Shown here in pieces: positions 1 through 9,451 of a DNA stretch of 26,208 nt. This stretch comes from CAZEDL01 sp964585245. GTDB taxonomy: Bacteria; Patescibacteriota; Patescibacteriia; Magasanikbacterales; GWA2-37-8. The notes below the pieces were generated by a model. That model was not told the DNA's origin and made no database searches. It saw only the letters and a program-made list of their open reading frames with translations. The translations under genes and the position numbers were made by a program. Each line of letters begins with the position of its first letter. Position 1 is the stretch's first letter. The stretch lies in NCBI GenBank assembly GCA_964585245.1, contig CAZPCV010000018.1:1-26208 (forward strand), read 5' to 3'.

Positions 1-1263
1 TTGGAAACCAGCCCTCTGGCTTTTGAAAAAATTGACATTTTTATAACCTTTACCAAAATACCAAGCCGCTTTTCCTACGTATTTAAGTGCATTTCTACCA
101 ACAAAAGAAGCGGGCCTATAGGTAACGGCTTTACCAATACTCTTACCATACTCCACCCCTTTACCAATCGCATCGGCCCCGGCTCCACCTAATTTTTGGG
201 CGGTTTTAACACCCACCAACAACATGGCGATCGCGATTGCGAAATTAGCCATCTGCGCCCATCCCATAGCTTCGCTGATACCGGCGGTCTGCGTTTCTTT
301 GCCAAACTGCGCGTTGCCTGCTTTGTCAGAATCTTCGATTTTATTAGGCACACTGGTATTGTTCGCAATATCACTATGAATATTCCCGGCTCCGAGCGTT
401 ACAAACGATAGCCAAACAAAGAATAATAGTACCGGACCGGTAATAATATTAGCAGACAGTTCATGCCACCATTCACTGGCATAACTTTCGGTTTGGGGCA
501 ACACGCTCAAAACAAAGGCTAATGGAGACAAAATAATCAAGACCCACAGCACGACCATGCGTGCCAACAAGAGCCAGAGAAAGGCCCCCATGACACACAT
601 GACAATTGCGGTAAAAAAAACGGCCGCTATGCTCGCTATCAAAAACCCAGAGTCGCCAATATTGGCTGGGTTAGCATTACCACTTAAATTCATGATTTTG
701 TCGAGATTGAAGGCGGTGATCAGATTACCACCGGCAGTAGCCGCAATGCCATTCACAAAGGTGGTCATGAGAACCTGGCCGATATCGATGAGTATGCCGC
801 ACACGGTGCGACTGAAGTTAACGAGAATAGCAGCGAAAACAAATTTTACCAGCAACTTTTTCCATTCATACTGTTCAATACCCAGGATCGTACCAAAGGC
901 GATAAGCAAAAGAATCACGACAAAGGCCATGTTGGTCATGTCGCGTATCATAACCCAACCAATTGTTACTGCAGGCGAATCAATGTAACCGTTATATCCG
1001 GCGAGCTCAATTACAAAACTCAAAATAAACAAGGTCATTTTCAGAAACAGACCGGAAATAGCTAATAAGATCCTGGAAAAAAGACGGAACCAAAAACTAT
1101 CTTCGACGAAGGTGGCGACGTTTGTTTGCGCGTTTACCGCGTGAACCATCACAAAGACCGACCCGACTACTATTAAGAGAAATAAAAATATGGCGTATTT
1201 TTGATAACGCTTGGTTTGAAATTGTGAAAATATATTGTTAATTTTGTTTAAAAAGGCGTCCAT
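1..1263 (-). CDS. VirB6/TrbL-like polytopic membrane protein (partial, runs off left edge)
   Basis: The reading frame is open for 421 codons from an ATG at 1263 to the window edge, so the C-terminus is missing. An N-terminal hydrophobic stretch (about residues 21-40) ends in VNAQ, like a cleavable signal or first membrane segment. Further hydrophobic segments lie near 61-88, 104-128, 135-170, 205-255 (long, probably two passes), 270-292 and 338-358. A glycine- and lysine-rich soluble tail follows. The motif LWVLIILSPLAFVLSVLP followed by a WW pair resembles the core of VirB6/TrbL channel subunits found beside VirB4 and PrgI genes in Patescibacteria. In that family the protein forms the inner-membrane part of a type IV secretion-like machine; the assignment here rests on remembered motif and topology, not on a search. 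It has its own promoter and follows the giant cysteine-rich gene. Partner ATPase genes, if present, lie beyond the left edge. Confidence 0.7.
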   Translation of the reverse strand, partial: MDAFLNKINNIFSQFQTKRYQKYAIFLFLLIVVGSVFVMVHAVNAQTNVATFVEDSFWFRLFSRILLAISGLFLKMTLFILSFVIELAGYNGYIDSPAVTIGWVMIRDMTNMAFVVILLLIAFGTILGIEQYEWKKLLVKFVFAAILVNFSRTVCGILIDIGQVLMTTFVNGIAATAGGNLITAFNLDKIMNLSGNANPANIGDSGFLIASIAAVFFTAIVMCVMGAFLWLLLARMVVLWVLIILSPLAFVLSVLPQTESYASEWWHELSANIITGPVLLFFVWLSFVTLGAGNIHSDIANNTSVPNKIEDSDKAGNAQFGKETQTAGISEAMGWAQMANFAIAIAMLLVGVKTAQKLGGAGADAIGKGVEYGKSIGKAVTYRPASFVGRNALKYVGKAAWYFGKGYKNVNFFKSQRAGFQ

Positions 1264-1288
1264 TCTAGATGGGTCTAAAATTAGATTG

Positions 1289-1317
1289 ATTATAGCACTT
1301 TTTGGTGAAGCAAACAA
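1289..1317 (-). promoter_or_regulatory. Sigma-70 promoter with extended -10 for the VirB6-like gene
   Basis: On the minus strand there is TTGTTT (1317-1312), a 17-base spacer and a perfect TATAAT (1294-1289) preceded by TGC, an extended -10. Transcription would start near 1282, giving a leader of about 20 bases before the ATG at 1263. Together with the terminator just upstream it makes this gene a separate transcription unit. Confidence 0.75.
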
Positions 1318-1335
1318 TCCACGTGGGGATAAGAA

Positions 1336-1361
1336 AAACTTCGGCTTTTCGGCCGAAGTTT
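1336..1361 (-). terminator. Intrinsic terminator after the giant cysteine-rich gene
   Basis: A 10-bp perfect stem (1336-1345 with 1352-1361) has a 6-base loop and, on the minus strand, a T-rich run immediately after it. It lies 24 bases beyond the TAG stop of the 2688-aa gene and upstream of the promoter for the next gene. Confidence 0.85.
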
Positions 1362-1384
1362 ATAGATAATTTTTACTAATCTTT

Positions 1385-4300
1385 CTATTTTGCCGGCGGC
1401 AACACTACATAACTGGGGGTTTTAGCAGTACCAAAGGCTGTCCAGGCTTCTGGCTGCTGACACTCATTCTTTCCTTTGCCATCATAACATCCCAAATAAT
1501 CAAAATCTTTCAAACGGCACGTGCCATTGCACCAACCCCAATTATCTTTTACCTGCACTTTGGGGCGGAACATACAACACCCGTTGGGGTAAGCAGAATT
1601 ACGGCCGGATACGCCACCCGGACAATCGGCAGTTTGGCGAAAAGACGGACTATTCGTAGTACACCGATAGGTGTGGTCAAACTGGAAATAGCCATTATGA
1701 CAGGTCTGATCCTGGATATGTCCAAAACCAAAATTTTTGGCTCCGGCAGCATCATAACACGTAGAAGATGGTTTGCAATCGCTATCTGCAACACACGATT
1801 GAGCCCCTACATCAGAACGAGTCAACACACACCGTCCGATCGCCGGATTACAGACTGCGCCTGGCGTAGAACATGGGCAGCTTTCATCCAATAACTCCGT
1901 GGTCTGACAGGTATTGGTTTTTTTGTTGCAAACAGCCTCTTGTAGCCCGCGCTCATTCCGGTACAACCCCGAAGACTCAAAAACTGTGGTACCGTCCCCC
2001 CAATCTACTTTAATATTTCTAAGCGGCATTTGATTGGAATCGGCAAAAGCAAAAAATTTGAGGGTTGTTTTGGCGGTAGGAGTAAAGTACCGTACCGAAC
2101 TACGTGATTTATCATTAATCGTAATTCCCGGCTCGCTACTGTCTTCGACACACTGATCGTCGGCCAAACAAGCCTCATCTTGGATTGGGAAGACCAACGG
2201 ACTGTTCGGCCTTCTGCCAGAGATGCCGAGCTCCGTACTATCCATATCTTTCAATTCTTGTTCTCTAGAAGGAAAGTAAGCACTTCTATCCAAGTCAAAA
2301 ACCGCATATCCTTTGACGCGAGGGAAAAGTGATTCAAGAACTTGACTACCCTCATTACCGCTCAGGTAACTTGCGCTGCTATTATTGGTCTCTTCTCCAT
2401 TAACCGCGACACTCACACAACCACCATTACGAAACGAACATCCAAACGATGAACCGCTGGCCAAACTGGGTTTCTCGTAGGCAGTATTATTTTTGGGACC
2501 AAATTCTGACTCAAACAGTACACCGGGGTCACGCTTGCCTGGAATGACTACTGCGGGAGCAAAACGACACGTTTTATTTGTAGAGCTACCACAATCATTT
2601 GCTCCGTCACGATACGCAAAATTGGACATTACCAGCGGTTCACGCTGTGACAGGTTGAACTCCTCTGCGAGCAAACTACCAAATGCAGACACCGGCAAAT
2701 TACGATCAAAAACTATGGCTCTACCAAACTCATTTTGGCCGCCGCTAAGCACAAAATTTGATCCTGACCACAGATTATTTGTGGCGGCGATTGCCCGGTT
2801 TGCAGATGCGGACAGTGGATCATAGCCGACATCCGCTACTACTCTGCACCACTGACGTAATTTAAAAACAACCTCATATTTAACCTCTCCATCATCATTT
2901 GACACATCACAATACGCCGTATCATAGTGACTGAAATCACCGTTTGGCTTAAAGACCAAGCGAATAGCATGCCAATTTCCATCTGATTTTCTAGACTGGC
3001 AGACTTTCGTATTAAAATCAGGTAGCGCGGTTTGATCCCAAATTCCCTCTGGCAAATTGACGTCACCCACTTGCAAAGAACCATTTTTGGCAAAAATATT
3101 TCCTTGCAGGCCTTGTACATCCAAAATATTGCCGGCTGAATCTACATAGGTGCTTTCCTGATCATCAAATTGACGACTGCCATAAAATAGAATGAATTCG
3201 TTAGGTCGACCGAAATAACGACCAGTCACAATTCTGCCCGGCGTATTTGCTCCGTTAGTGTCGACCGTATATTCAGCCTGAAAACCATTACCGCCGGAAG
3301 TCATAGGAGCATTAGGCCATAACATAGCGGTCGTTCCATTTTTGGGATCCTCTCCGTCTCCATTCTTGACGGTAAAGATCACTTGTTCAATATCTTGTTT
3401 TTTAATAGGAGTAGTAAGTTGTTCATTGCTATTGGCAATCGCACTTACCAGAACCTCATTGTCTGTAGTAAAATCGAAGCGACCGCGAGAAAATTCTTCT
3501 CCCGACGCTTTACCGTATAGTTCGGCATTATAATTTTTATTACTTCCAAAAAAGAGGGTTGAGTCACTTTGTCCTTTTTTACCACGGACTACCACATAGT
3601 GATTATATGGATACGTATATTGTGGCCATGTTTTATCGCCTGTGCCGGCGCCACCACTGCTGCTGGCTTCAATACAATAATATTTGCCGCCTACGGATGG
3701 GGGGGTATACCCGGCCTCGGGATATATATTATTAACGTCCACCGTTCCGGCCAAAAAATCAATCGGCAACCAACTTAAACACGGATGAGCATTCCCATTG
3801 CCATTAATCGAACGAGATAGATCGCTTTCTAAACAGAAACCGCGCCAACCTAATAATTTGGATTCTTTTTTCAAACGGCTGCATGTGCCCGCATTTTTAC
3901 TCACTCCAACACAATCGTCGTCCACGAGACAGGCCTTGCCATCTACCGGCTTACCTTCCTTGTCTATACCTCCCCCTACACACAGCCCGTCGGGCAGCTT
4001 TTCTCCTGGACTCTTGCTACCTGGCGCGGGATCCAGCTTGTTAGGGCTATTATAGTTCCAATAGACGGTCTGCAAATCCCCATAAGATGCTTTAACATAA
4101 TCACATTCACAAGCATACGCCGCGGCTGCGTTAGTAGTTGGGCCTTTAATTTCATTACACAAATTAACTTTTTGAAAATTATTAGATGAATTCTTGCCGC
4201 TCACCTCCGTCAAATTTGGGAATGGAGAATCTTTTTCCGGATAAGCGCGGCAGCTTTGAGTTGGAATTTTATTAGAATAAAATTCCGTGGTATTTATTTT

Positions 4301-7300
4301 GTTATTAGACAATGAAGTATTGTCCAAATTTTTGATACACAACTTGTTAACACAGGTACCAGACCGGTCTTTCCCACAAGTCGTGTCTTCGGGTTTGGAG
4401 GTACAAGCGGTACTACCCGGATCAACCCCGATAGCGCAATTAATACCACCACAGGGGATAGTCTTGACCAGACGCCAATCCGGTTTTTCCGGATTAGTAC
4501 TAATATTAACTTGCGACACTTCTTCAATCGGAACTAACCCTAAAATCGAATATCCTGCGAAATCCTGGCCGCTCCAGCTAATATCCCGATCGATATAATT
4601 TTGTGGAGTGAGCGCCACGCCGGAAAAATCATTATTTTCTAAATCACTTTCAACCCAACTAGCACAATTGGTTAGGTTATTTTCACTGCTGGTCTCTGGA
4701 ACTTTGTTGCAACGACCGATCGAATCGCACACATTTTTCCAACGGCTGTTTTTAACATCCCACACGCGATGCGAAGAACGACATTGCAGCCATTCTCCAC
4801 ACTCTCGGTCGCGCTCAACCTTAATAATAATATTTGCATCATTGTTACCTGGATCAGATGCAACTACTGGTTTTACTTTTTGGAAATTATTGTTTTCACT
4901 TGCTTTGTATGATTCCTGTGTTAAGAAGAAGTGATTCGGGTTGTCTGTTTGATCGAACAAGGCACAACCTTCACGCTGAGACACTTGTCCGTCACAGTCC
5001 CCCGCAGTTATTTTTTCATTCTTTTTGTAATAATACGCCTTGTTATTATCATTACGATCTACAAACTCAGTACAACGATCCTGCTCAACCGGACATTCGC
5101 CAACAAAATTATTATATTTACCCGTGTCTCCGTATGACCACAAGCCGTAGGTGCCGCCTTCTTGGAAATAATCCGGGTAACAAGGCTGAGTACCGATATT
5201 AATGCACGTTGCACCACTATTACAGTCAGTATCCTGCTGACATTTTTGATCTTTTTTATCACTACACACGCCAACATTTTTCCAGAACCACCCACCTACC
5301 TTGGCGCCATTTATGACTACATCATTTTTATAGGTGCAGATCTTTTGCTCAATTAAGCTCGGATCTTTGAAATAGACTTGCCCCCCATTACTATCGCCAT
5401 AGGTAGTACAGCCAACTGCTTCGCTTTGGCACAAGGTATTTTCATACAAAGCCGGGTCATTTTTAATAGTCGTCGTGACAAAGGCAGGACCAAGCGGGCT
5501 TGCGACAGATTTACCAGCGTAAACACAACCAAGATCGGCCACATTGCACGAAGAAGCTTCGTTAGCCACTAAATATATAGGGGCATCAGCCGGGGTATCG
5601 GACGGAATAATGGTGGTCGATTTTACTATAGCCCCAGCACCAACTGCATTAATTATTTTGCCGACTTCATGCCCAAAAATGTTGACATAACATCCACTTC
5701 CTCCGACCGGAATCTGACAAGAGAAGGTGTCGGAAACAGCATCACTCAACTTCGCTTGAGCCGTGGTACCGCCCGCTCCGCTTAACCAAATATTATAAGC
5801 GCGCGGACCGGCGTCAGCAGGCGTGTTTTTGGTATCAAAGACTGCACTACACCCGATAGCCCCTTCGCGGCAAAGATAACTAAAATTACTTAAATAAAAA
5901 CTCTTGTTAGCCGGGTCTTTATATTCCGAACAACCCAGCGCTTCACCTGGTAAGTTGTCTGTTGAATCGCTGTCACAGAGATTGCTCACTGATAGCGATT
6001 TTTTGACCAAGAAAGTATAATCGGTAATTTCTACCAGACGAACATTATCAAGATAGAGCTTGGCAGCAGAGGCATTCTTGAACGCCAAGAGCATACTGAC
6101 GGTCGTACCTTTGGCTTCTACGGGTCCTAAATGGTACAGGTTCCATGTGTCACCTAGGCTTATCGTGGCAAAATCTTTGGCAAAGCTGCCGTCGGCACTA
6201 TTGAGAGACACGGTTACTGATTGACCGCTGCCTTTAGCCCAAAAAGTCAAATCGTAGGTTTTGCCGGGAACGAGCTGTACATCTTTAGTAACAGTACCGC
6301 TACCATCATACCCTAGCGAATGCTCGCCGACATGGGTAGATTCTCCCGATACGCTTACTTGCCCGATTGGCCCCCAGCCAGATAAAACCTGCACCGGGTT
6401 GCTTCCCTCAAAATTTTCACTTACTATTTGACGGATATTGTTGCCAGTATTGCCTTTATAGGCGCGGCAGGTATCGGCTTCGGCGCGGCAGGTACGGCTA
6501 TTGCCTGCTGCATTATTAACACTCTCGGGTAATCCGTAATAAAAACATGACCCGTCTTTATACTCGCCGCCTTGCAAACACAGTGAGCAACTATTATTAC
6601 TCCACAAGCCTTTTTGTTGTTGGCACGCAGTCTGATCAAGAGCGGAGGCACTAAGTAATTCAGTGGTATTAAGGCGATATGGCGTACAGCTTTCGCTAAC
6701 CGGAATGACTTTGCTTAATAAACGATAATAAATTTGTCCTTGGTCATCATTAAATTGGCGACAATCCGGGTCTGCCAACCCTTGTTTATACAAACTCTCT
6801 GTACAGATCGTCTCGTACTGCTGCAAATCGGCCGGTGTACGATACCAATAGCGCGGCCCGCCAGTTGAATCCTTGACCAGCGTGAAAGTCTTGATCTGAT
6901 AACCACCTACCGTTGCCCCTTCGTAGGTTATAAAATTTTTGTCATTACTGGCGTTGGGCAAAGCACAGGTGCGCAAGTAGGAAAAATACTCAGTTGATTC
7001 CACACCATTATTGGTAGTGCTAAGATTCGTAAAACTGGAACAGCCTTCTTCGGAAGCCTGACAGGTGCGGCCTGATTTTGGAATTATATACGCCAAATTT
7101 TGTCCAACAGAATAATTGCTGGGCAATTCTCGGAAGCTAGCATAGCCTACACACGAAGCGTCACATTGATCATTCCAGACGATTTGATTATTTTCTACAG
7201 CAGCAGGTTCAAAACGACCAGGCACTCGGATACCCCCGCCCAGCGCTGGTGTATACCAATTGCAACTTACTTCATCAGGAATGCAGACGCCGGCATATTC

Positions 7301-9451
7301 CGCGCATTGCGGATCAGCTTGCAATCGTTGTAAATCAGCACGGGTTTTTGGCCATTCGATAACAGGCGTAGCAGGGTTAGAATCGTAACATTTCAAATAG
7401 GGCGGGGCCTGACGCAAATATAGTAACGTATTGTTACTAGCATTCAAACCTGCACTAGCCAATTTAAAAGCACTACATCCAACCGATTGAGTACTGCAGG
7501 AAGTAGACACTTGATTGTTTAAATAAACACTCTGATTAATATAATTATTTGCCGCAGAGGGGGTGGCAGGAGCTTGCCATTTACCAGAAGCATCCTGACT
7601 CAAACTATAGGCCAAACAGCCGCTATTTTTTTCGGTGCAGCTACCTGTATCTAAACTGCGATAGACATAGGCCTTGGTCGCTCCTGTACTATCCGTAAAA
7701 GAACGACAAGTTCGAAATTGTGCATCGCATTTTTCTCCATTGATACTCCAGGTATTTTTTTCGCGCGTGCAATAACCGTAACTAATGCAGGTTCCATCTT
7801 TATTATACCCCACACAACTGCTTAAATCTGCGCATTCTTGGATACGATCAGGGACATCTTGGTTTAACAATGTAGAGCCAAAAACAACTGCATTACAGCG
7901 AGTCGGAGAAACTTTTAAAACCCAATTTGGGTCAATTAAATGACAGAACGGATGATTGATGGGGTCGTAAGAAAGTACCCCGTTTTGATATTCACAATTA
8001 TTAAAGCCTTTTACTACTTCTCCGAGAGTCCAAGGCTTATCGGGGTCACTGTTCAACGCCGCAATTTCAAAACCGATAGGCAAAAGCCTGACCTGCCGCA
8101 ATACTTTTATATTGCTATAGCAATACATGTTGCTTTTGTAGCAATTCTTAGAAGTATTTTCTGCAATACGGGTGGGAGGAATAAGTTGCCAATCAGGATG
8201 CAAAAGACCTTTGGATAATGCTTCTTGTATTGTTATGGAATCCCCCGCCGCACTGGATTGAGCTGCTTCCACCAGTTTGTCATCGGCGCGGCAATTATAT
8301 AAATTTGGAGAATCGGGGCAGGTGCTGAGTTGAGATAAAATATTATATTCATCCACCACATCAGTCTGGACGGCCAAATATTCATTAAACAATTCTTGGG
8401 CGGCTTCTCGGCTACTAAACACCCCGCTTTCTTCGAAACTACCTGCAAAATCTGCGCGTTTAGCGCAATTTTCGCCACCCACACTTCCGATACAGTTGAT
8501 GCCAAATGGCAACACTCCCTTTTCCTGAAAATTCTTGATCACATTTCCGGCCAGAGTATTGCCAAAAAAAGTAATCAACGCCTTAGGAAGAGCCTTGAAA
8601 TCGCCATTCGTGATAGCAGCCTCGATTTGATCTTGATTTCTCTTGGTTTCTTCGCCTGGAGTATTTTTCTTGAATTCCTCACCAATTACCTGCGCCGGAA
8701 TCTGTATTTGATTCGAAACTTTACTCAGTTTCGCATTGAAACCTTGATTAGCCACACGTTCATTGGTTGCTCCACTGACCGCTTTATTGATTTGATCATT
8801 TATTTTTTGGGCCCCGATAAGCGCTATCCCTAAGCCCGTTTGATCAACATCAAGAGCTGCGTTAAATTGTTTTTCTATTGAACCGGCACTAAAGGTGTCG
8901 CCATATTTACTTTTCCATGATTCTGCACTCCAGTTTTTTTGAAAATCCGTAAAGGTACAACTCGGCTGCTTAGCGAGATCGGTGGGAGTGGGGTTAAAAC
9001 TAAGACGCAGCCCCAGTCGGAGAGCCAAATCAGTTTTTACGTCGGGGATTTTACACAAATTGAAGCCTCCTGGTCTGCCCAATTCTTCGATTGCCCGGCC
9101 CCCGGCATCATTCAGGACATCTCCTAGATAATTAGTAAAAGTCTTGGTGTCGGCAAACGGAGTCTGACCTTTTCCGCCCGAAGCGAGCCAAACTGCAGAT
9201 TCATAGGTTAATTTTTTCAAAACAGTCGAAACGGCAGTACCTGCAGCTGTTAAAACAGCAGTTTTGAGACCTTGTGTAAAATTATCAATCGTACGAAAAG
9301 CCAAATCCTGGGCCTGCTTACCGGGATCACTAACTATAAACTGGGCCTGGGCTGCCTGAGGCAAAAAAAACATTCCTCCTAAACCAGTAACTATAAAAAT
9401 AGCCAGCAACAGGGAGGAAGAAAAAAATTTTATCTTGGGATAATTATTCAT
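1385..9451 (-). CDS. Giant exported cysteine-rich modular protein (2688 aa)
   Basis: The function is not recognised at family level. Residues 1-36 are a clear Sec signal peptide ending in AQA. Residues about 37-330 are mostly alpha-helical and cysteine-poor. From about 440 onward the protein is cysteine-rich: about 108 cysteines by hand count. A recurring unit C-x5-[GTR]-C-x2-[FYV] occurs about ten times between residues about 585 and 1455 (for example CTEKNSGCLAY near 604, CSTQSVGCSAF near 650, CQSEAVGCTTY near 1339). Residues about 1010-1145 look like a carbohydrate-binding jelly-roll module ending in LYLDNVRLVEI. Stretches of the type C-x5-DC-x(n)-C recur near 1390, 1850 and 2550. A PKD-like fold (VDWGDGTT near 2479, FDHTY, VKDNWG near 2633) is split by a cysteine-rich insert. 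There is no C-terminal membrane anchor or LPxTG signal. Its ATG overlaps the stop of the upstream gene (ATGA), so the two are probably co-translated. It is likely secreted and disulfide-stabilised, with a role in adhesion or a surface structure; that role is inference. Confidence 0.85.
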   Translation of the reverse strand: MNNYPKIKFFSSSLLLAIFIVTGLGGMFFLPQAAQAQFIVSDPGKQAQDLAFRTIDNFTQGLKTAVLTAAGTAVSTVLKKLTYESAVWLASGGKGQTPFADTKTFTNYLGDVLNDAGGRAIEELGRPGGFNLCKIPDVKTDLALRLGLRLSFNPTPTDLAKQPSCTFTDFQKNWSAESWKSKYGDTFSAGSIEKQFNAALDVDQTGLGIALIGAQKINDQINKAVSGATNERVANQGFNAKLSKVSNQIQIPAQVIGEEFKKNTPGEETKRNQDQIEAAITNGDFKALPKALITFFGNTLAGNVIKNFQEKGVLPFGINCIGSVGGENCAKRADFAGSFEESGVFSSREAAQELFNEYLAVQTDVVDEYNILSQLSTCPDSPNLYNCRADDKLVEAAQSSAAGDSITIQEALSKGLLHPDWQLIPPTRIAENTSKNCYKSNMYCYSNIKVLRQVRLLPIGFEIAALNSDPDKPWTLGEVVKGFNNCEYQNGVLSYDPINHPFCHLIDPNWVLKVSPTRCNAVVFGSTLLNQDVPDRIQECADLSSCVGYNKDGTCISYGYCTREKNTWSINGEKCDAQFRTCRSFTDSTGATKAYVYRSLDTGSCTEKNSGCLAYSLSQDASGKWQAPATPSAANNYINQSVYLNNQVSTSCSTQSVGCSAFKLASAGLNASNNTLLYLRQAPPYLKCYDSNPATPVIEWPKTRADLQRLQADPQCAEYAGVCIPDEVSCNWYTPALGGGIRVPGRFEPAAVENNQIVWNDQCDASCVGYASFRELPSNYSVGQNLAYIIPKSGRTCQASEEGCSSFTNLSTTNNGVESTEYFSYLRTCALPNASNDKNFITYEGATVGGYQIKTFTLVKDSTGGPRYWYRTPADLQQYETICTESLYKQGLADPDCRQFNDDQGQIYYRLLSKVIPVSESCTPYRLNTTELLSASALDQTACQQQKGLWSNNSCSLCLQGGEYKDGSCFYYGLPESVNNAAGNSRTCRAEADTCRAYKGNTGNNIRQIVSENFEGSNPVQVLSGWGPIGQVSVSGESTHVGEHSLGYDGSGTVTKDVQLVPGKTYDLTFWAKGSGQSVTVSLNSADGSFAKDFATISLGDTWNLYHLGPVEAKGTTVSMLLAFKNASAAKLYLDNVRLVEITDYTFLVKKSLSVSNLCDSDSTDNLPGEALGCSEYKDPANKSFYLSNFSYLCREGAIGCSAVFDTKNTPADAGPRAYNIWLSGAGGTTAQAKLSDAVSDTFSCQIPVGGSGCYVNIFGHEVGKIINAVGAGAIVKSTTIIPSDTPADAPIYLVANEASSCNVADLGCVYAGKSVASPLGPAFVTTTIKNDPALYENTLCQSEAVGCTTYGDSNGGQVYFKDPSLIEQKICTYKNDVVINGAKVGGWFWKNVGVCSDKKDQKCQQDTDCNSGATCINIGTQPCYPDYFQEGGTYGLWSYGDTGKYNNFVGECPVEQDRCTEFVDRNDNNKAYYYKKNEKITAGDCDGQVSQREGCALFDQTDNPNHFFLTQESYKASENNNFQKVKPVVASDPGNNDANIIIKVERDRECGEWLQCRSSHRVWDVKNSRWKNVCDSIGRCNKVPETSSENNLTNCASWVESDLENNDFSGVALTPQNYIDRDISWSGQDFAGYSILGLVPIEEVSQVNISTNPEKPDWRLVKTIPCGGINCAIGVDPGSTACTSKPEDTTCGKDRSGTCVNKLCIKNLDNTSLSNNKINTTEFYSNKIPTQSCRAYPEKDSPFPNLTEVSGKNSSNNFQKVNLCNEIKGPTTNAAAAYACECDYVKASYGDLQTVYWNYNSPNKLDPAPGSKSPGEKLPDGLCVGGGIDKEGKPVDGKACLVDDDCVGVSKNAGTCSRLKKESKLLGWRGFCLESDLSRSINGNGNAHPCLSWLPIDFLAGTVDVNNIYPEAGYTPPSVGGKYYCIEASSSGGAGTGDKTWPQYTYPYNHYVVVRGKKGQSDSTLFFGSNKNYNAELYGKASGEEFSRGRFDFTTDNEVLVSAIANSNEQLTTPIKKQDIEQVIFTVKNGDGEDPKNGTTAMLWPNAPMTSGGNGFQAEYTVDTNGANTPGRIVTGRYFGRPNEFILFYGSRQFDDQESTYVDSAGNILDVQGLQGNIFAKNGSLQVGDVNLPEGIWDQTALPDFNTKVCQSRKSDGNWHAIRLVFKPNGDFSHYDTAYCDVSNDDGEVKYEVVFKLRQWCRVVADVGYDPLSASANRAIAATNNLWSGSNFVLSGGQNEFGRAIVFDRNLPVSAFGSLLAEEFNLSQREPLVMSNFAYRDGANDCGSSTNKTCRFAPAVVIPGKRDPGVLFESEFGPKNNTAYEKPSLASGSSFGCSFRNGGCVSVAVNGEETNNSSASYLSGNEGSQVLESLFPRVKGYAVFDLDRSAYFPSREQELKDMDSTELGISGRRPNSPLVFPIQDEACLADDQCVEDSSEPGITINDKSRSSVRYFTPTAKTTLKFFAFADSNQMPLRNIKVDWGDGTTVFESSGLYRNERGLQEAVCNKKTNTCQTTELLDESCPCSTPGAVCNPAIGRCVLTRSDVGAQSCVADSDCKPSSTCYDAAGAKNFGFGHIQDQTCHNGYFQFDHTYRCTTNSPSFRQTADCPGGVSGRNSAYPNGCCMFRPKVQVKDNWGWCNGTCRLKDFDYLGCYDGKGKNECQQPEAWTAFGTAKTPSYVVLPPAK

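Noticed and set aside
557..988. A 143-codon plus-strand open frame at the left edge
   Set aside because: It is antisense to the VirB6-like gene, whose minus-strand frame is open throughout and shows membrane segments and family-like motifs.
8396..8833. A 145-codon plus-strand open frame
   Set aside because: It is antisense to the N-terminal part of the giant gene, with no recognisable motif and no promoter ahead of it.
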